A program made the position numbers and the translations under genes. A model generated the notes under the pieces. That model was not told where the DNA came from and searched no databases. It worked only from the letters and a program-made list of their open reading frames with translations. DNA of 64,000 nucleotides from Winogradskyella vincentii (GTDB lineage Bacteria; Bacteroidota; Bacteroidia; Flavobacteriales; Flavobacteriaceae): NCBI RefSeq assembly GCF_020166345.1, contig NZ_JAIUJS010000001.1, positions 496,001 to 560,000 of the forward strand, in the 5' to 3' direction. This document shows positions 18,146 through 28,806 of this stretch, one piece after another (positions within the stretch are counted from its first letter, which is position 1; each line of letters opens with the position of its first letter).

Positions 18146-20272
18146 TTATTCACTCGCCTTTTTCATGATACTTAAAGCAAAACCTCCGCCTTCAGCAAGT
18201 TTAATATCCAAACTAGACTTATTATTTAAATCTAGTTTTTCAATCATTATGTCAAGAGGATTGTTATCCCAATGGGCATTAGGACCATCTTTATATAGGA
18301 TTGCCTCATAATCTTGATTTTTATCTAAAAAATCAAAATCCAACTTTAAAGATACGGAATTTTCATCTGTTATTCCTCCGACAAACCAGTTGCCAGTGCC
18401 TTTTTCTTTTCTTGCAATGGTCACATAATCACCAACTTCACCATTTAAAACGGTAGATTTTTCCCAATCTACACCAACGTCTTTTATAAATTGTAGTGGC
18501 TCAGGATTTGCCTCATAATGCTCAATTAAATCTGCCGCCATTTGCACTGGACTATATATCACAACATATAATGCTAATTGTTGTGCAAGAGTAGTATTTA
18601 CTTGACTTTCTTCCTTGTACTCATCAAATTTAATATTGAATATTCCAGGTGTAAAATCAATAGGTCCAGCCAACATTCTTGTGAAGGCCACAGTAGGTAA
18701 ATGACTAGGAGGGTTACCTTTCTCAATTGACCAGGCATTAAATTCTTGTCCACGGAGTCCTTCTCTAGAAATGGCATTTGGATAGGTTCTTCTTAACCCT
18801 GTTGCCTTAATTGGCTCATGTGCATTAACTGCAACTTGATATTTTGCTGCTTTTTCGACAGCATTATTATAATGGTTCACCATATACTGACCATGGTGAT
18901 ACTCACCATCTGGCAAAATTTTCCCAACATACCCAGACTTGACAGTATGCATGCCGTATTTCTGCATTAATGCATATGCTGCATCCATTTGCTTGGTATA
19001 TGTCTCTGTAGCAGCAGATGTTTCATGATGCATAATAATCTCAACACCTTTTTCTCTCGCATAATTTGTTACCTCTTCAAAATCATAATCAGGATAAGGG
19101 GTCACAAAATCAAAAACACCTTCACGATCAGGAAAACCGATCCAACGCTCCCAACCGGTATTCCAACCTTCAACTAAAACGCCACCGATATTATTTTTTG
19201 CAGAAAAATCTATAAAGCGTTTTACATTTTCTGTAGTTGCACCATGCCTTTCATGAGCCTTACCAGTATCAACCCATTTACCATCAACTTGTTCCATACC
19301 ATAATCCCATGATGATTTATTTAAGTGCATTTCCCACCAAACACCTGTATACTTCATTGGTTTAAACCAGGATACATCACCAATTTTATTTGGTTCATTT
19401 AGATTTACTATGAGATTTGATTCTATTAATCCAGGTGCATCTTCAGATATTTGTATTGTTCTCCAAGGTGTATTAAATGGTAAACTTCTTTTTACTTTAT
19501 ACTCTGTATTTTCACTACCAACTAAAATACTTTTAAACTTTAAATTCTCTTTATCTACACCTAGTGTCATATCTGAATAATCCACCAAGGATGCCTCATG
19601 AAAACTTAGATGTAAGCCTTTTTCTCCAACCAACGTAGTAGGTGTATTTACAGCATTATTAGGAATATAGGTTTGGGCAAGATTTGGATGATCGCGCTTA
19701 CTAATTGCATCAATTTCAGAAAACATTGTCTCTGAATACAAATGCTCATAAATATCCCAATCTCCAGGAATCCAGAATGTTTTATAATCTTCGGTTAGAT
19801 TAAACTCCGTGTGCTCCTCCTTAATTAAGGCTTCTGCCCAACCTTCTTGCTCTGGGAATTCATATCTAAATCCAATCCCATCATCATATACTCTAAAAAC
19901 AACATTAAGTTGTCTTTTTAAATCAGTTGTCTCTTGAAGTTTAATATCAAGTTGATTGTATTTGTTTTTTACATCAATTTGTTCTCCCCAAGGCATCTGC
20001 CAAGTTTCATCAAATGAACTTATATCAGCAGTCATTATTTTTAAATTAGAATCAATAGCTTCTGAATTTGTGAATTCAAATCCTAAATACGAGGTATCGA
20101 TTACCACTCCATTATTGTACTTTACCGTATAATATGGTTGCCCTGTATCATTAATATTAAACTCAACTTTAACCTTTGATTCTGGTGAAGAAACTTCTAT
20201 CATTTCATTATTATTTTCCGAACATCCTAATAATGATGCAATTAAAACAAGTGTAAATAATTTAATTTTCAT
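18146..20272 (-). CDS. susB: Glycoside hydrolase family 97 alpha-glucosidase, SusB-type, lipoprotein
   Basis: A 708-residue lipoprotein (signal with LLGCSENN, lipidated Cys17). The fold is the GH97 N-terminal beta-supersandwich, a TIM barrel (about 290-570) and a C-terminal beta domain. Recognisable GH97 segments are VWWEMHLNKSSWDYG, IIMHHETSAATETY and VNAHEPIKATGLRRTYPNA followed by SREGLRGQEFNAW. The Glu residues in HHE and AHEP fit the inverting, SusB-like subtype, which releases glucose from maltooligosaccharides in the periplasm. It is the last gene of the alpha-glucan operon, 2 bp after the GH13 gene. Confidence 0.93.
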   Translation of the reverse strand: MKIKLFTLVLIASLLGCSENNNEMIEVSSPESKVKVEFNINDTGQPYYTVKYNNGVVIDTSYLGFEFTNSEAIDSNLKIMTADISSFDETWQMPWGEQIDVKNKYNQLDIKLQETTDLKRQLNVVFRVYDDGIGFRYEFPEQEGWAEALIKEEHTEFNLTEDYKTFWIPGDWDIYEHLYSETMFSEIDAISKRDHPNLAQTYIPNNAVNTPTTLVGEKGLHLSFHEASLVDYSDMTLGVDKENLKFKSILVGSENTEYKVKRSLPFNTPWRTIQISEDAPGLIESNLIVNLNEPNKIGDVSWFKPMKYTGVWWEMHLNKSSWDYGMEQVDGKWVDTGKAHERHGATTENVKRFIDFSAKNNIGGVLVEGWNTGWERWIGFPDREGVFDFVTPYPDYDFEEVTNYAREKGVEIIMHHETSAATETYTKQMDAAYALMQKYGMHTVKSGYVGKILPDGEYHHGQYMVNHYNNAVEKAAKYQVAVNAHEPIKATGLRRTYPNAISREGLRGQEFNAWSIEKGNPPSHLPTVAFTRMLAGPIDFTPGIFNIKFDEYKEESQVNTTLAQQLALYVVIYSPVQMAADLIEHYEANPEPLQFIKDVGVDWEKSTVLNGEVGDYVTIARKEKGTGNWFVGGITDENSVSLKLDFDFLDKNQDYEAILYKDGPNAHWDNNPLDIMIEKLDLNNKSSLDIKLAEGGGFALSIMKKASE

Positions 20273-20274
20273 AG

Positions 20275-21954
20275 TTATATTTTTTCTAGTAACACAATAT
20301 CAAATTCTGAATCAATTACAACGCGACCATCAACCACTTTGGTTTTTTTACCTGAGTACGCATCTCTTATGTTGTCTCCATCTTTAAACATTTTAGAGAC
20401 GTCAATAGATTTTGCACCCTTATGAACATCTAACCCAATAACCACTAAATCTATAAAATCACCTTTCTGATAAGTTCTATAAAAATAATAAGGTTGTGCG
20501 GTAATCATCTGATGCTTTCCAGCTCCAACAGCAGGATGGTTGGCTCTAAATTGACCTAATTTTTGCCAATGCTTTAAAATGCTCTTTTTATCGTTATCTA
20601 TGGCAATTTCATCCCAATTCATTTTAGATCTTAATGTTGCATCTCCAACAGTTCCTTCAATAACCAAGGAGCGTGCTGATTCATCACCATAATACACCTG
20701 TGAGGCACCAGGTGAAAGCAATAGCTTGTTTGCTGTTTCGAATGGTTTTTTGCGGTCTGGATCGAATGGTTGACCATCGTCATGGGAGCTTAAATAATTT
20801 AAAACACCATAACCTTTCAAGTCATTTTTAAGCTTTTGGTCATACTTTCTGAAAAGTGTTTCAGCTTGTAATTCTTTCGCGTTCCACTTAAATTCAAAGT
20901 TGATTTGTTGCGTAAACATATCATCATAATAGTTTACTTTTTTATCTCCAAAATCAAAGTATTTTCCTCCTGAAATTCCATAATTGTAAACTTCTCCAAC
21001 CAGATAAAAATCGTTGTCATCTATTACTTTATTTGGGTTATTTTTCTTGAATTCAGTGAAAGCGTAATCGCACTCTTTTTTGAATTCTGACCATACGTAT
21101 TCTTCAGTATGTTTTACTGTATCACAGCGATATCCGTCGATTCCAAATTCCGTTATGTAATCAGTCAACCATTTCATAATGTAAAAACGAGGTGCTCTAG
21201 GATGTCCTGTTCGTTCAAAAAAAGCATCTAATTCCGCTACTTCTTGGTCATAGCGTCCTTCTGCCTTCCATTTTTCAACCAATTGAGGTGGCAATTCAAC
21301 TTCCTCATTACTTTCAGTCTTAATGTCTGGTAGGTTCTTAACCAAAGTACATGTAATAGTATTTTCGTAATTATCATATTTACATTGCGGTTCTGTCCTT
21401 ACCCAATCACTTGGCCAAACTGGATCTTTCTCGGTGACAGGACCTGTATGGTTTATAACTGCATCTAAGACAATTCTTATACCCTTTGCATGTGCTTCTT
21501 TAACCAACTCATGTAAATCTTCCTTTGTACCATAATTAGGGTCTATGTTGGTCCAGTCCTTAGTCCAATAACCGTGAAAACCATATGACAACCCAGTTCC
21601 TTCATCTGTTGCACCATGAATCTGCTCAACTATTGGTGTCATCCAGATGGCATTAATTCCTAAATCTGTGAAATAACCTTCTTTAACTTTTTGAGTAACG
21701 CCCTTAATATCTCCGCCCTCAAAACCTCTAAGTTTACCAGGTGCTTTAGTTCTGTCAAAATTTACGTCATTCGATGTATCACCATTATTAAAGCGATCTG
21801 TTAGCAAGAAATAGAGATTTGCTCCTTCCCAAACAAAAGGAGTGCTAGAAGTTGTTGTCTCTTCAACTTTATCTTGAGTTTGTTCTTGATTAGATGTGTT
21901 TTTGCATGTCATCACTGATAGACAAATAGCTACTGTTAAAATTATATGTTTCAT
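20275..21954 (-). CDS. GH13 alpha-amylase, lipoprotein
   Basis: A 559-residue lipoprotein (SVMTCKN, lipidated Cys17, then an acidic/Thr-rich linker). It carries a GH13 barrel with the conserved regions in order: IRIVLDAVINHTGP (region I), GIDGYRCDTVKH (nucleophile Asp), DFYLVGEVYNYG (acid/base Glu) and LNYLSSHDDGQPFD (stabilising Asp). A C-terminal beta domain starts near residue 475. It hydrolyses alpha-1,4-glucan, probably outside the cytoplasm on a membrane. It is tightly packed in the operon (2 bp on both sides). Confidence 0.94.
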   Translation of the reverse strand: MKHIILTVAICLSVMTCKNTSNQEQTQDKVEETTTSSTPFVWEGANLYFLLTDRFNNGDTSNDVNFDRTKAPGKLRGFEGGDIKGVTQKVKEGYFTDLGINAIWMTPIVEQIHGATDEGTGLSYGFHGYWTKDWTNIDPNYGTKEDLHELVKEAHAKGIRIVLDAVINHTGPVTEKDPVWPSDWVRTEPQCKYDNYENTITCTLVKNLPDIKTESNEEVELPPQLVEKWKAEGRYDQEVAELDAFFERTGHPRAPRFYIMKWLTDYITEFGIDGYRCDTVKHTEEYVWSEFKKECDYAFTEFKKNNPNKVIDDNDFYLVGEVYNYGISGGKYFDFGDKKVNYYDDMFTQQINFEFKWNAKELQAETLFRKYDQKLKNDLKGYGVLNYLSSHDDGQPFDPDRKKPFETANKLLLSPGASQVYYGDESARSLVIEGTVGDATLRSKMNWDEIAIDNDKKSILKHWQKLGQFRANHPAVGAGKHQMITAQPYYFYRTYQKGDFIDLVVIGLDVHKGAKSIDVSKMFKDGDNIRDAYSGKKTKVVDGRVVIDSEFDIVLLEKI

Positions 21955-21956
21955 TT

Positions 21957-23852
21957 TTAATGGTGGATTTTTAAAATAAATGATTGTAATGGTTCAATAT
22001 CAATTCTAACCTCTGCTTTACCATTTATGACCTTTAAGGTTGAATTATATTGATTATAAAGTTGATCTTCTACCTTATATTCACCATTGTCTAAACCAAG
22101 CTTTTTAATAAGATCTTCAGGTAACTGAAGTTCAAACCCATACGTATTATCTGCATTGAAATTTGAAATGACGATCAATTGTTCATCTTCACTCCATCTT
22201 ACAAAAGACAATACTTTATCATTGTACCATTCTGTATTTTGCTGATTGTATAAATGAATATCTTGATAATTACCCATCAAAGCAGAACTATTAATTGTGA
22301 AATTGAGTAGTCTCTTGTAAAAATCCCGTAATTCTAACTCTGATTCTGTAGATTGACCGCCATCATATTTCTTGTCATTTACCCAGCGAACCAAACTTGG
22401 AACAGACCCATAATCGAATATTGACGTGCGTGTAGGATCACCAAAACCTAAGTCTTCTGCACCAGGTTCTCCGAACTCTTGAGCAAAATAAATCATTGTT
22501 GGTGAAGTTGAAGATGTCGCTGAGACTACCATTGCCGGCTTCCCTTTTTTTGAGTCTCCAGCAAAATCTAGGCTAGATATACGTTGCTCATCATGATTTT
22601 CTAAAAAATGAAGCATATGATGCTCTATATCGGATAATTCATCTAAAATTGGAGGAATATTATCTGTTTTACCATGTCCTTGCATGACATGCTTTAGTGT
22701 ATCATAGAGTTGAACTTTATCATAGAGATAGTCCATTTTTCCTTTATTGATGTAATCTCTGTACAAATGCGGTTGATATACTTCAGCCAATAAGAACGCT
22801 TCCGGGTTCTTCATTTTTATATGCGAGTTCATATAACTCCAAAACTCAACTGGCACCATTTCTGCCATATCAAAACGGAATCCGTCCACACCTTTAGCCA
22901 ACCAATATAATGCAATATCCTTAAATTTTATCCATGAATCTGGAACTGTTTTATCTTGCCAGAAATTGAAATGTGCTTCATAATCTTCATTTTCAAAACC
23001 AGCAGGAAGCTCATCGAAATCTTTTGAACCATCTGGACTTATACCATAATTCACCTTAACAGTTTCGTACCAATCATTGACATTAGGTTTTGATGCTCTA
23101 GAACCATTACCTGTCCATTTGGCTGGATTTTCGTCAAATTGACCATCTATCAAAGGGTGGCTTTCACCTCCTAATGGCTGATATCCATTTTGCCAATCTG
23201 GAACCTGAAAAGATTCACCAGGATTATAATAAAAATTGTTGTTTACAGAATAGGTTACGGACGTATCATCATCTGCACCAAAGTCTTTAATACCTTCAGG
23301 AAGGGTTAAACTTTTATAATTACGAGCAACATGGTTTGGTACAATATCAATAATGAGTTTAAGACCCTCTTTATGTGTCCGTTCTATCAAAGCCTGGAAT
23401 TCTTCTAAACGATTTTCAACATTATCAGCCAAATCTGGGTTAACATTATAATAGTCCTTAACAGCATATGGTGATCCCGCCCTACCTTTCACAACATCTG
23501 GATCATCATTTGAAATTCCATATTGAGTGTAATCTGTAATTACATCGTGATGCGGAACACCTGTGTACCATATATGAGTAATGCCAAGTTCTTTAATTTC
23601 CGTTAGTGCTTTTTCGGTAAAATCACTGAACTTACCAACACCATTTTCCTCAATTGTTCCCCATGGTTTATTTGTGGTATTTGTATTCCCAAAAAGTCTT
23701 GTGAAAACTTGATAAACAACTGCTTTTTTCTTCATGCTATTTTTAAGATGTTCTGTTTTAATCGTTTCTGATTTTTCTTGTTTTATGTCACTTTTACATC
23801 CAATGACACTAAAGATACTAATTGCAAATATGACAAGTTTATAGTGTTTCAT
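21957..23852 (-). CDS. GH13 alpha-amylase-type hydrolase, lipoprotein
   Basis: A 631-residue lipoprotein (VIGCKSDIKQE, lipidated Cys19). GH13 regions: LKLIIDIVPNHVARN, VDGFRFDMAEMVPVEFW (nucleophile Asp), AFLLAEVYQPH (acid/base Glu) and MLHFLENHDEQRISS (third Asp). The long insert between regions I and II (WQNGYQPLGGESHPL and neighbours) differs from the neighbouring GH13, so the pair is not a recent duplication and probably differs in bond or chain-length preference. It sits between the GH31 and GH13 genes with gaps of 7 and 2 bp. Confidence 0.93.
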   Translation of the reverse strand: MKHYKLVIFAISIFSVIGCKSDIKQEKSETIKTEHLKNSMKKKAVVYQVFTRLFGNTNTTNKPWGTIEENGVGKFSDFTEKALTEIKELGITHIWYTGVPHHDVITDYTQYGISNDDPDVVKGRAGSPYAVKDYYNVNPDLADNVENRLEEFQALIERTHKEGLKLIIDIVPNHVARNYKSLTLPEGIKDFGADDDTSVTYSVNNNFYYNPGESFQVPDWQNGYQPLGGESHPLIDGQFDENPAKWTGNGSRASKPNVNDWYETVKVNYGISPDGSKDFDELPAGFENEDYEAHFNFWQDKTVPDSWIKFKDIALYWLAKGVDGFRFDMAEMVPVEFWSYMNSHIKMKNPEAFLLAEVYQPHLYRDYINKGKMDYLYDKVQLYDTLKHVMQGHGKTDNIPPILDELSDIEHHMLHFLENHDEQRISSLDFAGDSKKGKPAMVVSATSSTSPTMIYFAQEFGEPGAEDLGFGDPTRTSIFDYGSVPSLVRWVNDKKYDGGQSTESELELRDFYKRLLNFTINSSALMGNYQDIHLYNQQNTEWYNDKVLSFVRWSEDEQLIVISNFNADNTYGFELQLPEDLIKKLGLDNGEYKVEDQLYNQYNSTLKVINGKAEVRIDIEPLQSFILKIHH

Positions 23853-23859
23853 TTATGGA

Positions 23860-26295
23860 TTATTTTCTTAGTTTAATGCGTACTTTCTTCTCAGTATTTG
23901 TATCCCAATCAATATTTAATGTTAAGGTCTTATATTGAGAATTGTATGTTCCATTAACTTTCTCATTATTAATCTTAATACGTTTTGGTTTCTTTTCTAT
24001 ATTATGAATTGTAAAATCAATGGTTTTTGTCCTAGGTGTAAAATTCTTGCCATTATTAGCATTGAATTCAATTTCTAACCATGATCCCCTAATCTTTGCT
24101 TCAAAATCTAAAATTTGATACGCTCCATTTTCGAAAGTATTTGTTGTAATACCATCATCCATATAAAGGTGACGTTGAGATTTAGTAACTGTGACATCAT
24201 GATAATACTGCAATTGCAAATAACCATCATCATAGGATTTTGTAGACTGCATTGGTTTTGCCAGTGGGATAAAAGATCCTCCTCGTGCATAAACAGGAAT
24301 AAAACTTTCACTTAACGTTACGCTCTTTTTTTGACCGCCTTCAATAACTTCATCAGTCTCAATATCAAACCACATAGAACCTCTTGGAAAGTAAACTTCT
24401 TGAGTCTTCTTACCTGCCTCTAAAACCGGAGAAACAAGAATATCATTTCCCCATAAATACGCATCAGAATACTCTAATAAATCGGCATTATTAGGTTCCT
24501 CAAAAAACAAAGGACGCATTAATGGCCTACCTTTAATATGATTCTCAGCCATCAAATGGTAATTGTATGGCAACATTCTGTATCGCATCTGAATAGCAAA
24601 ATTTGCGAGTTTTTTAGCTTTTTCACTTCTATAAACAGGTTCACTGGCTAGGGTTTCATCCGCATGAGGCCTAAATATTGGTTGAAAAACTCCATACTGT
24701 AACCATCGTGCATATAACTCATCATCTAAATTCGCGCCAGCAAAACCACCTAAATCACTATGCATATATGCGATTCCTTGCATACCCATTTGTAAAGCAA
24801 TTTCTGGTTGTGGCTTAAGTCCACCCCAACTTCTGCTCACATCTCCAGTCCATGGTATCATTCCATAGCGTTGCGACCCTGAATAACCGGCTCTCATTAA
24901 TACAAAAGGTCTTCGATTAGAATTTGATTCTAAACTTGCCTCATAGACCAGCTTTGCCCAATTATGACCATAAATATTATGAAGTTCATCTGCCGAGCCT
25001 GTCTCAAAATTTACCCAATTGGGTAATTCCTCTGGTTCTCCAAGGTCACCCCAAAAACCATTGACGCCATAGTCTGATAATCTATTATAAATATCTTTAA
25101 ACCAACGTTCTCCTTTAGGTTTAAAGATGTCTATTATACCACCTTTACCAAAATAAAATTCAAAAACCGCAGGATTGCCAATGGAATCTTTAGCTAGTAT
25201 ATCTTCATTTACTGCCTCATCCCAGTGCTTTGAAGTCTTAAGAACATAAGGCTCAGTTATTAGCGTTGTTTCAACATTTTGAGATTTTAAAACATCTACC
25301 ATTTGTTTTGGTTCTGGGAAAGAATCTCTATAGAATTCAAAATTACCGAGGGTACCTTGTATTTCCTTACCAAACCAATATAAATCTATAATTATGGCAT
25401 CTACTGGAATTTCATCTTTCTTAAACTTATCAATAGTTTCTAAAGTTTCTTTTTGAGAGTGGTAGCCAAAACGGCTAGAAAAATTACCAAGTGTCCATCT
25501 TGGCAACATGGGTTGTTTACCAGTTAATTCCGCATAATTTTCTACAACATCATACCAAGAATTACCAGCTATTATTTGGTATGTTTTTCTACCAGACAAA
25601 GTCTCATAGGTTAAGGTGTTATCCTTTCTGCTATCTAAATCTAAATATCCAATTGTGGAATTATCAAAATGGAGCATATATTTCTTAGATGACAACACAA
25701 CAGGTAGGGTGAAATTTAGCAATTCACTATAGGACTGGTAACCATATTGTGCTCTATTGTAAAGTGGTAACCTATGCCATCTTCGGTTCATGCCAAGTGC
25801 TCTAGAACCTCCACCATACAAGACCTCTTCTTCGGTAAGATTAAATTCAATTTTTTCAGATACATCGGCAATTATATGATCTTTCACTAACTCCATAGAT
25901 TCATGAGGACTTTTATAATACCCTCTTTTTTCAGAAATCAAAGAATCATCATTATATGTATAGCTTATTTTGAAGGGTTCAGTCGTAACAATTACTGATA
26001 AGCCTTCAGTCCCATAAGTTATATCATTCCCAACATACTTGTAGGTTGTCTCAACTTTATTAGGTTGCAAAATTACAGCGTGAGAGTTTGCATTGGTCTC
26101 TTCACCATTAGGCACGAAAGTGGTTTCTAATATTTCCGTTGAATAATATTTGAAAAGATATTTTCCATCATTTGTGGTAACTGAAAATATCCCGTTCTCT
26201 TCAGAATGTGACTGGTAAACTCTCTCAGGATTCTGAGAAAATAAACATATGATGCCAGCTATAATGAATAAAAGACTAAGAAAAAGCTTTCTCAT
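23860..26295 (-). CDS. Glycoside hydrolase family 31, alpha-glucosidase-like
   Basis: An 811-residue exported protein (signal ending LFSQ at about residue 21). It has an N-terminal galactose-mutarotase-like beta-sandwich, then a GH31 barrel with GFWGDLGEPEELPNW (nucleophile Asp) and IPWTGDVSRSWGG (acid/base Asp), and C-terminal beta domains beginning at PVYARGGSFIPL. The family cleaves terminal alpha-glucosyl residues. Its place among maltodextrin enzymes supports alpha-glucosidase; alpha-xylosidase is less likely. A 165-bp gap separates it from the GH65 gene above. Confidence 0.92.
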   Translation of the reverse strand: MRKLFLSLLFIIAGIICLFSQNPERVYQSHSEENGIFSVTTNDGKYLFKYYSTEILETTFVPNGEETNANSHAVILQPNKVETTYKYVGNDITYGTEGLSVIVTTEPFKISYTYNDDSLISEKRGYYKSPHESMELVKDHIIADVSEKIEFNLTEEEVLYGGGSRALGMNRRWHRLPLYNRAQYGYQSYSELLNFTLPVVLSSKKYMLHFDNSTIGYLDLDSRKDNTLTYETLSGRKTYQIIAGNSWYDVVENYAELTGKQPMLPRWTLGNFSSRFGYHSQKETLETIDKFKKDEIPVDAIIIDLYWFGKEIQGTLGNFEFYRDSFPEPKQMVDVLKSQNVETTLITEPYVLKTSKHWDEAVNEDILAKDSIGNPAVFEFYFGKGGIIDIFKPKGERWFKDIYNRLSDYGVNGFWGDLGEPEELPNWVNFETGSADELHNIYGHNWAKLVYEASLESNSNRRPFVLMRAGYSGSQRYGMIPWTGDVSRSWGGLKPQPEIALQMGMQGIAYMHSDLGGFAGANLDDELYARWLQYGVFQPIFRPHADETLASEPVYRSEKAKKLANFAIQMRYRMLPYNYHLMAENHIKGRPLMRPLFFEEPNNADLLEYSDAYLWGNDILVSPVLEAGKKTQEVYFPRGSMWFDIETDEVIEGGQKKSVTLSESFIPVYARGGSFIPLAKPMQSTKSYDDGYLQLQYYHDVTVTKSQRHLYMDDGITTNTFENGAYQILDFEAKIRGSWLEIEFNANNGKNFTPRTKTIDFTIHNIEKKPKRIKINNEKVNGTYNSQYKTLTLNIDWDTNTEKKVRIKLRK

Positions 26296-26460
26296 TTGTT
26301 TTAAATTTTAATGGTGTAACTTCGAATTGAACCCTATTACACATTCAATTTCTAACTTTAATCTATAGATGTATTGTTTCAGTTTTTGAAAGCTACCAGA
26401 ATTTTAAATGGACTATCACTAGTCTAACAATTTAAAATAATTTATGAGTCTGAAAGAATA
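26296..26460. other. 165-bp intergenic gap inside the alpha-glucan operon
   Basis: The gap lies between the GH65 stop and the GH31 start, both on the minus strand, whereas the next genes downstream are 2-7 bp apart. It is AT-rich, with no ORF, perfect TAnnTTTG element or T-tailed hairpin that I can see. It may hold a secondary promoter or an mRNA processing site. Confidence 0.3.
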
Positions 26461-28770
26461 CTAACCAACTGTTACCAAATGATTAGGTGATATATTAACT
26501 TCCTCTTCATTCACTAAAATCTGTAAATCTTCATCTCCTTCTAATTCAAAATGTGTTTCATTTTGATTCACGATTACCTTTATTATTTGATTTCTAAAAT
26601 TCACTTTGAATGAATAGCCATCCCATTGCTCAGGGATTTTAGGTTCAAATGTCAGTTGATTATTTCTAACTCGCATACCACCAAAACCTTCAACTATACT
26701 CATCCATGTGCCAGCCATTGATGTAATGTGTAGTCCTTCATGCACTTCATGATTATAATCATCTAAATCTAATCTTGATGTTCTAAGATAGAAGGTATAT
26801 GCCTGTTCCATTCTATCTAATTTGGCTGCTTGGATACTATGCACACATGGTGACAAGGAACTCTCGTGCACTGTAAATGGTTCATAAAAATCAAAATGAC
26901 GCTCTAATTCCTCTGTAGAAAAATGATCTTCAAAAAAGTAAAACCCTTGTAAGGTATCTGCCTGTTTGATATATGGTGAACGCAATATTCTGTCCCAGGA
27001 CCATTTTTGATTTATCGGTCGTTGCGACTTATCTAAATCAGCTACAGTTATCAATTCTTTATCTAAGAAACCATCTTGTTGAAGAAATACATTATGATCT
27101 TCAGAATAAGGGAAATACATATTATCAGCTACAGATTTCCATTCTGAAATTTCAGCTTTAGATAATTTTACTTTATTCATTATCCTTGCGAAATCAGTGG
27201 TGAATTCTGATTCTATCTTTTCTATGTTTTCTACTGTATAATTTATACACCATTGGGCAATATAATTTGTATACCAGTTATTATTAACGTTATTCTCATA
27301 CTCATTAGGACCAGTAACGCCAAGAATGACATACTTATTTTTATATGTAGAATATGTGGCTCTTTGATGCCAAAACCTTGCAATGCCAATAAGAACCTCT
27401 AATCCCATTTCTGGAATATAGCTGTAATCTCCTGTATATCTATGGTAGTTATAAATTGCAAAGGCAATTGCTCCATTTCTATGAATTTCCTCAAACGTAA
27501 TTTCCCATTCGTTATGGCATTCCTCTCCATTCATGGTTACCATTGGGTATAATGCGACACCATTACTAAAACCTAGTTTTTCCGCATTTTCAATGGCCTT
27601 TTCTAAATGTTTATATCTATACGTTAGTAAGTTTCTTGCAACGCTCTGATCTTTGGTTGACATATAAAAAGGAATGCAATAGGCTTCTGTATCCCAATAG
27701 GTACTTCCTCCATATTTCTCACCAGTAAATCCTTTAGGCCCAATATTAAGCTTTGGATCAGTACCTAAATACGTTTGATTTAAATGAAAAATATTAAATC
27801 GAATACCTTGCTGAGCCTTAACATCACCATCAATAGTAATATCAGCCATGTCCCAAATTTTGGCCCATGATTTCTTTTGATCACTTAGTAATTGTGAAAA
27901 ACCGGCTTGAGTAGCTTTAGCCAAAGCAACTTTTGTCTCTGCAATTAAAGCATCTTTGTCGTGGTTTCTGTCCGAAGTATAACCTCCAAATTTATGGATT
28001 GAAAACACTTCTTGTTGTTTAACCGAAATCTTATAAATGAAACTGATCTTATTATCAGTCCTAATAACTTGTGGTCGCAATCCTGCATTTTGATCATTGA
28101 CAAAACATTCTGATTGCATAAATGTGCAGGTATGAAAGTTGGTTTTCATAGTCTGCGCTTCTATAAATGCCTGGTCGTTTTCAACTTCTAAATTTGAAAT
28201 ATTCCAAAATTTATCATCCCAGTTTGAATCTTCATTTGTAATTGCCCCATCTATATATGGCGTAATTACAAGATCCGCATCTATATTTAGTGGTGTTATT
28301 GAATATTCTATGGCTCCAATTTCATCCAATTCTAAACTTAAAAAGCGTTTTGCATTGACCTGAATCTCACCACCATTATGAAGGGTATACTTAAAGCTTC
28401 TTGAGAGCCAACCTTCCTTCATATTCAATTCCCTTCTGAAATTTTCCACTTTTTTACAGGAATACAAATCGATTTGCTCACCATTGACATTCACATCAAT
28501 TCCAATCCAACTAGGCGCATTTAAAACCTTTGCAAAATATTCTGGGTAACCATTTTTCCACCAGCCCACACGTGTTTTATCAGGATAGTAAACTCCGGCA
28601 ATATAACTTCCTTGAAATGTTGGTCCCGAATAGTGTTCTTCAAAATTGGCACGTTGTCCCATGGCTCCATTACCAATACTGAATATACTTTCTGATGCTT
28701 TTACATTATCTGGATTGAATCCTTCTTCTATGATTGACCATTCGTTAGGTATGATATAATCTAAATTCAT
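26461..28770 (-). CDS. Glycoside hydrolase family 65 phosphorylase, probably maltose phosphorylase
   Basis: A 769-residue cytoplasmic enzyme (no signal). Family 65 landmarks: KGFTGEKYGGSTYWDTEAYC, the catalytic region GEECHNEWEITFEEIHRNG with the general-acid Glu, and GVTGPNEYENNVNNNWYTN. It phosphorolyses maltose to beta-glucose 1-phosphate and glucose. The adjacent beta-phosphoglucomutase gene (36 bp upstream) provides the next step and makes maltose or another alpha-glucosyl disaccharide the natural substrate. Trehalose or kojibiose phosphorylase are alternatives within GH65. Confidence 0.93.
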   Translation of the reverse strand: MNLDYIIPNEWSIIEEGFNPDNVKASESIFSIGNGAMGQRANFEEHYSGPTFQGSYIAGVYYPDKTRVGWWKNGYPEYFAKVLNAPSWIGIDVNVNGEQIDLYSCKKVENFRRELNMKEGWLSRSFKYTLHNGGEIQVNAKRFLSLELDEIGAIEYSITPLNIDADLVITPYIDGAITNEDSNWDDKFWNISNLEVENDQAFIEAQTMKTNFHTCTFMQSECFVNDQNAGLRPQVIRTDNKISFIYKISVKQQEVFSIHKFGGYTSDRNHDKDALIAETKVALAKATQAGFSQLLSDQKKSWAKIWDMADITIDGDVKAQQGIRFNIFHLNQTYLGTDPKLNIGPKGFTGEKYGGSTYWDTEAYCIPFYMSTKDQSVARNLLTYRYKHLEKAIENAEKLGFSNGVALYPMVTMNGEECHNEWEITFEEIHRNGAIAFAIYNYHRYTGDYSYIPEMGLEVLIGIARFWHQRATYSTYKNKYVILGVTGPNEYENNVNNNWYTNYIAQWCINYTVENIEKIESEFTTDFARIMNKVKLSKAEISEWKSVADNMYFPYSEDHNVFLQQDGFLDKELITVADLDKSQRPINQKWSWDRILRSPYIKQADTLQGFYFFEDHFSTEELERHFDFYEPFTVHESSLSPCVHSIQAAKLDRMEQAYTFYLRTSRLDLDDYNHEVHEGLHITSMAGTWMSIVEGFGGMRVRNNQLTFEPKIPEQWDGYSFKVNFRNQIIKVIVNQNETHFELEGDEDLQILVNEEEVNISPNHLVTVG

Positions 28771-28806
28771 TTATATTTCTTTGAATGCTATAAAATACAT
28801 TCGATT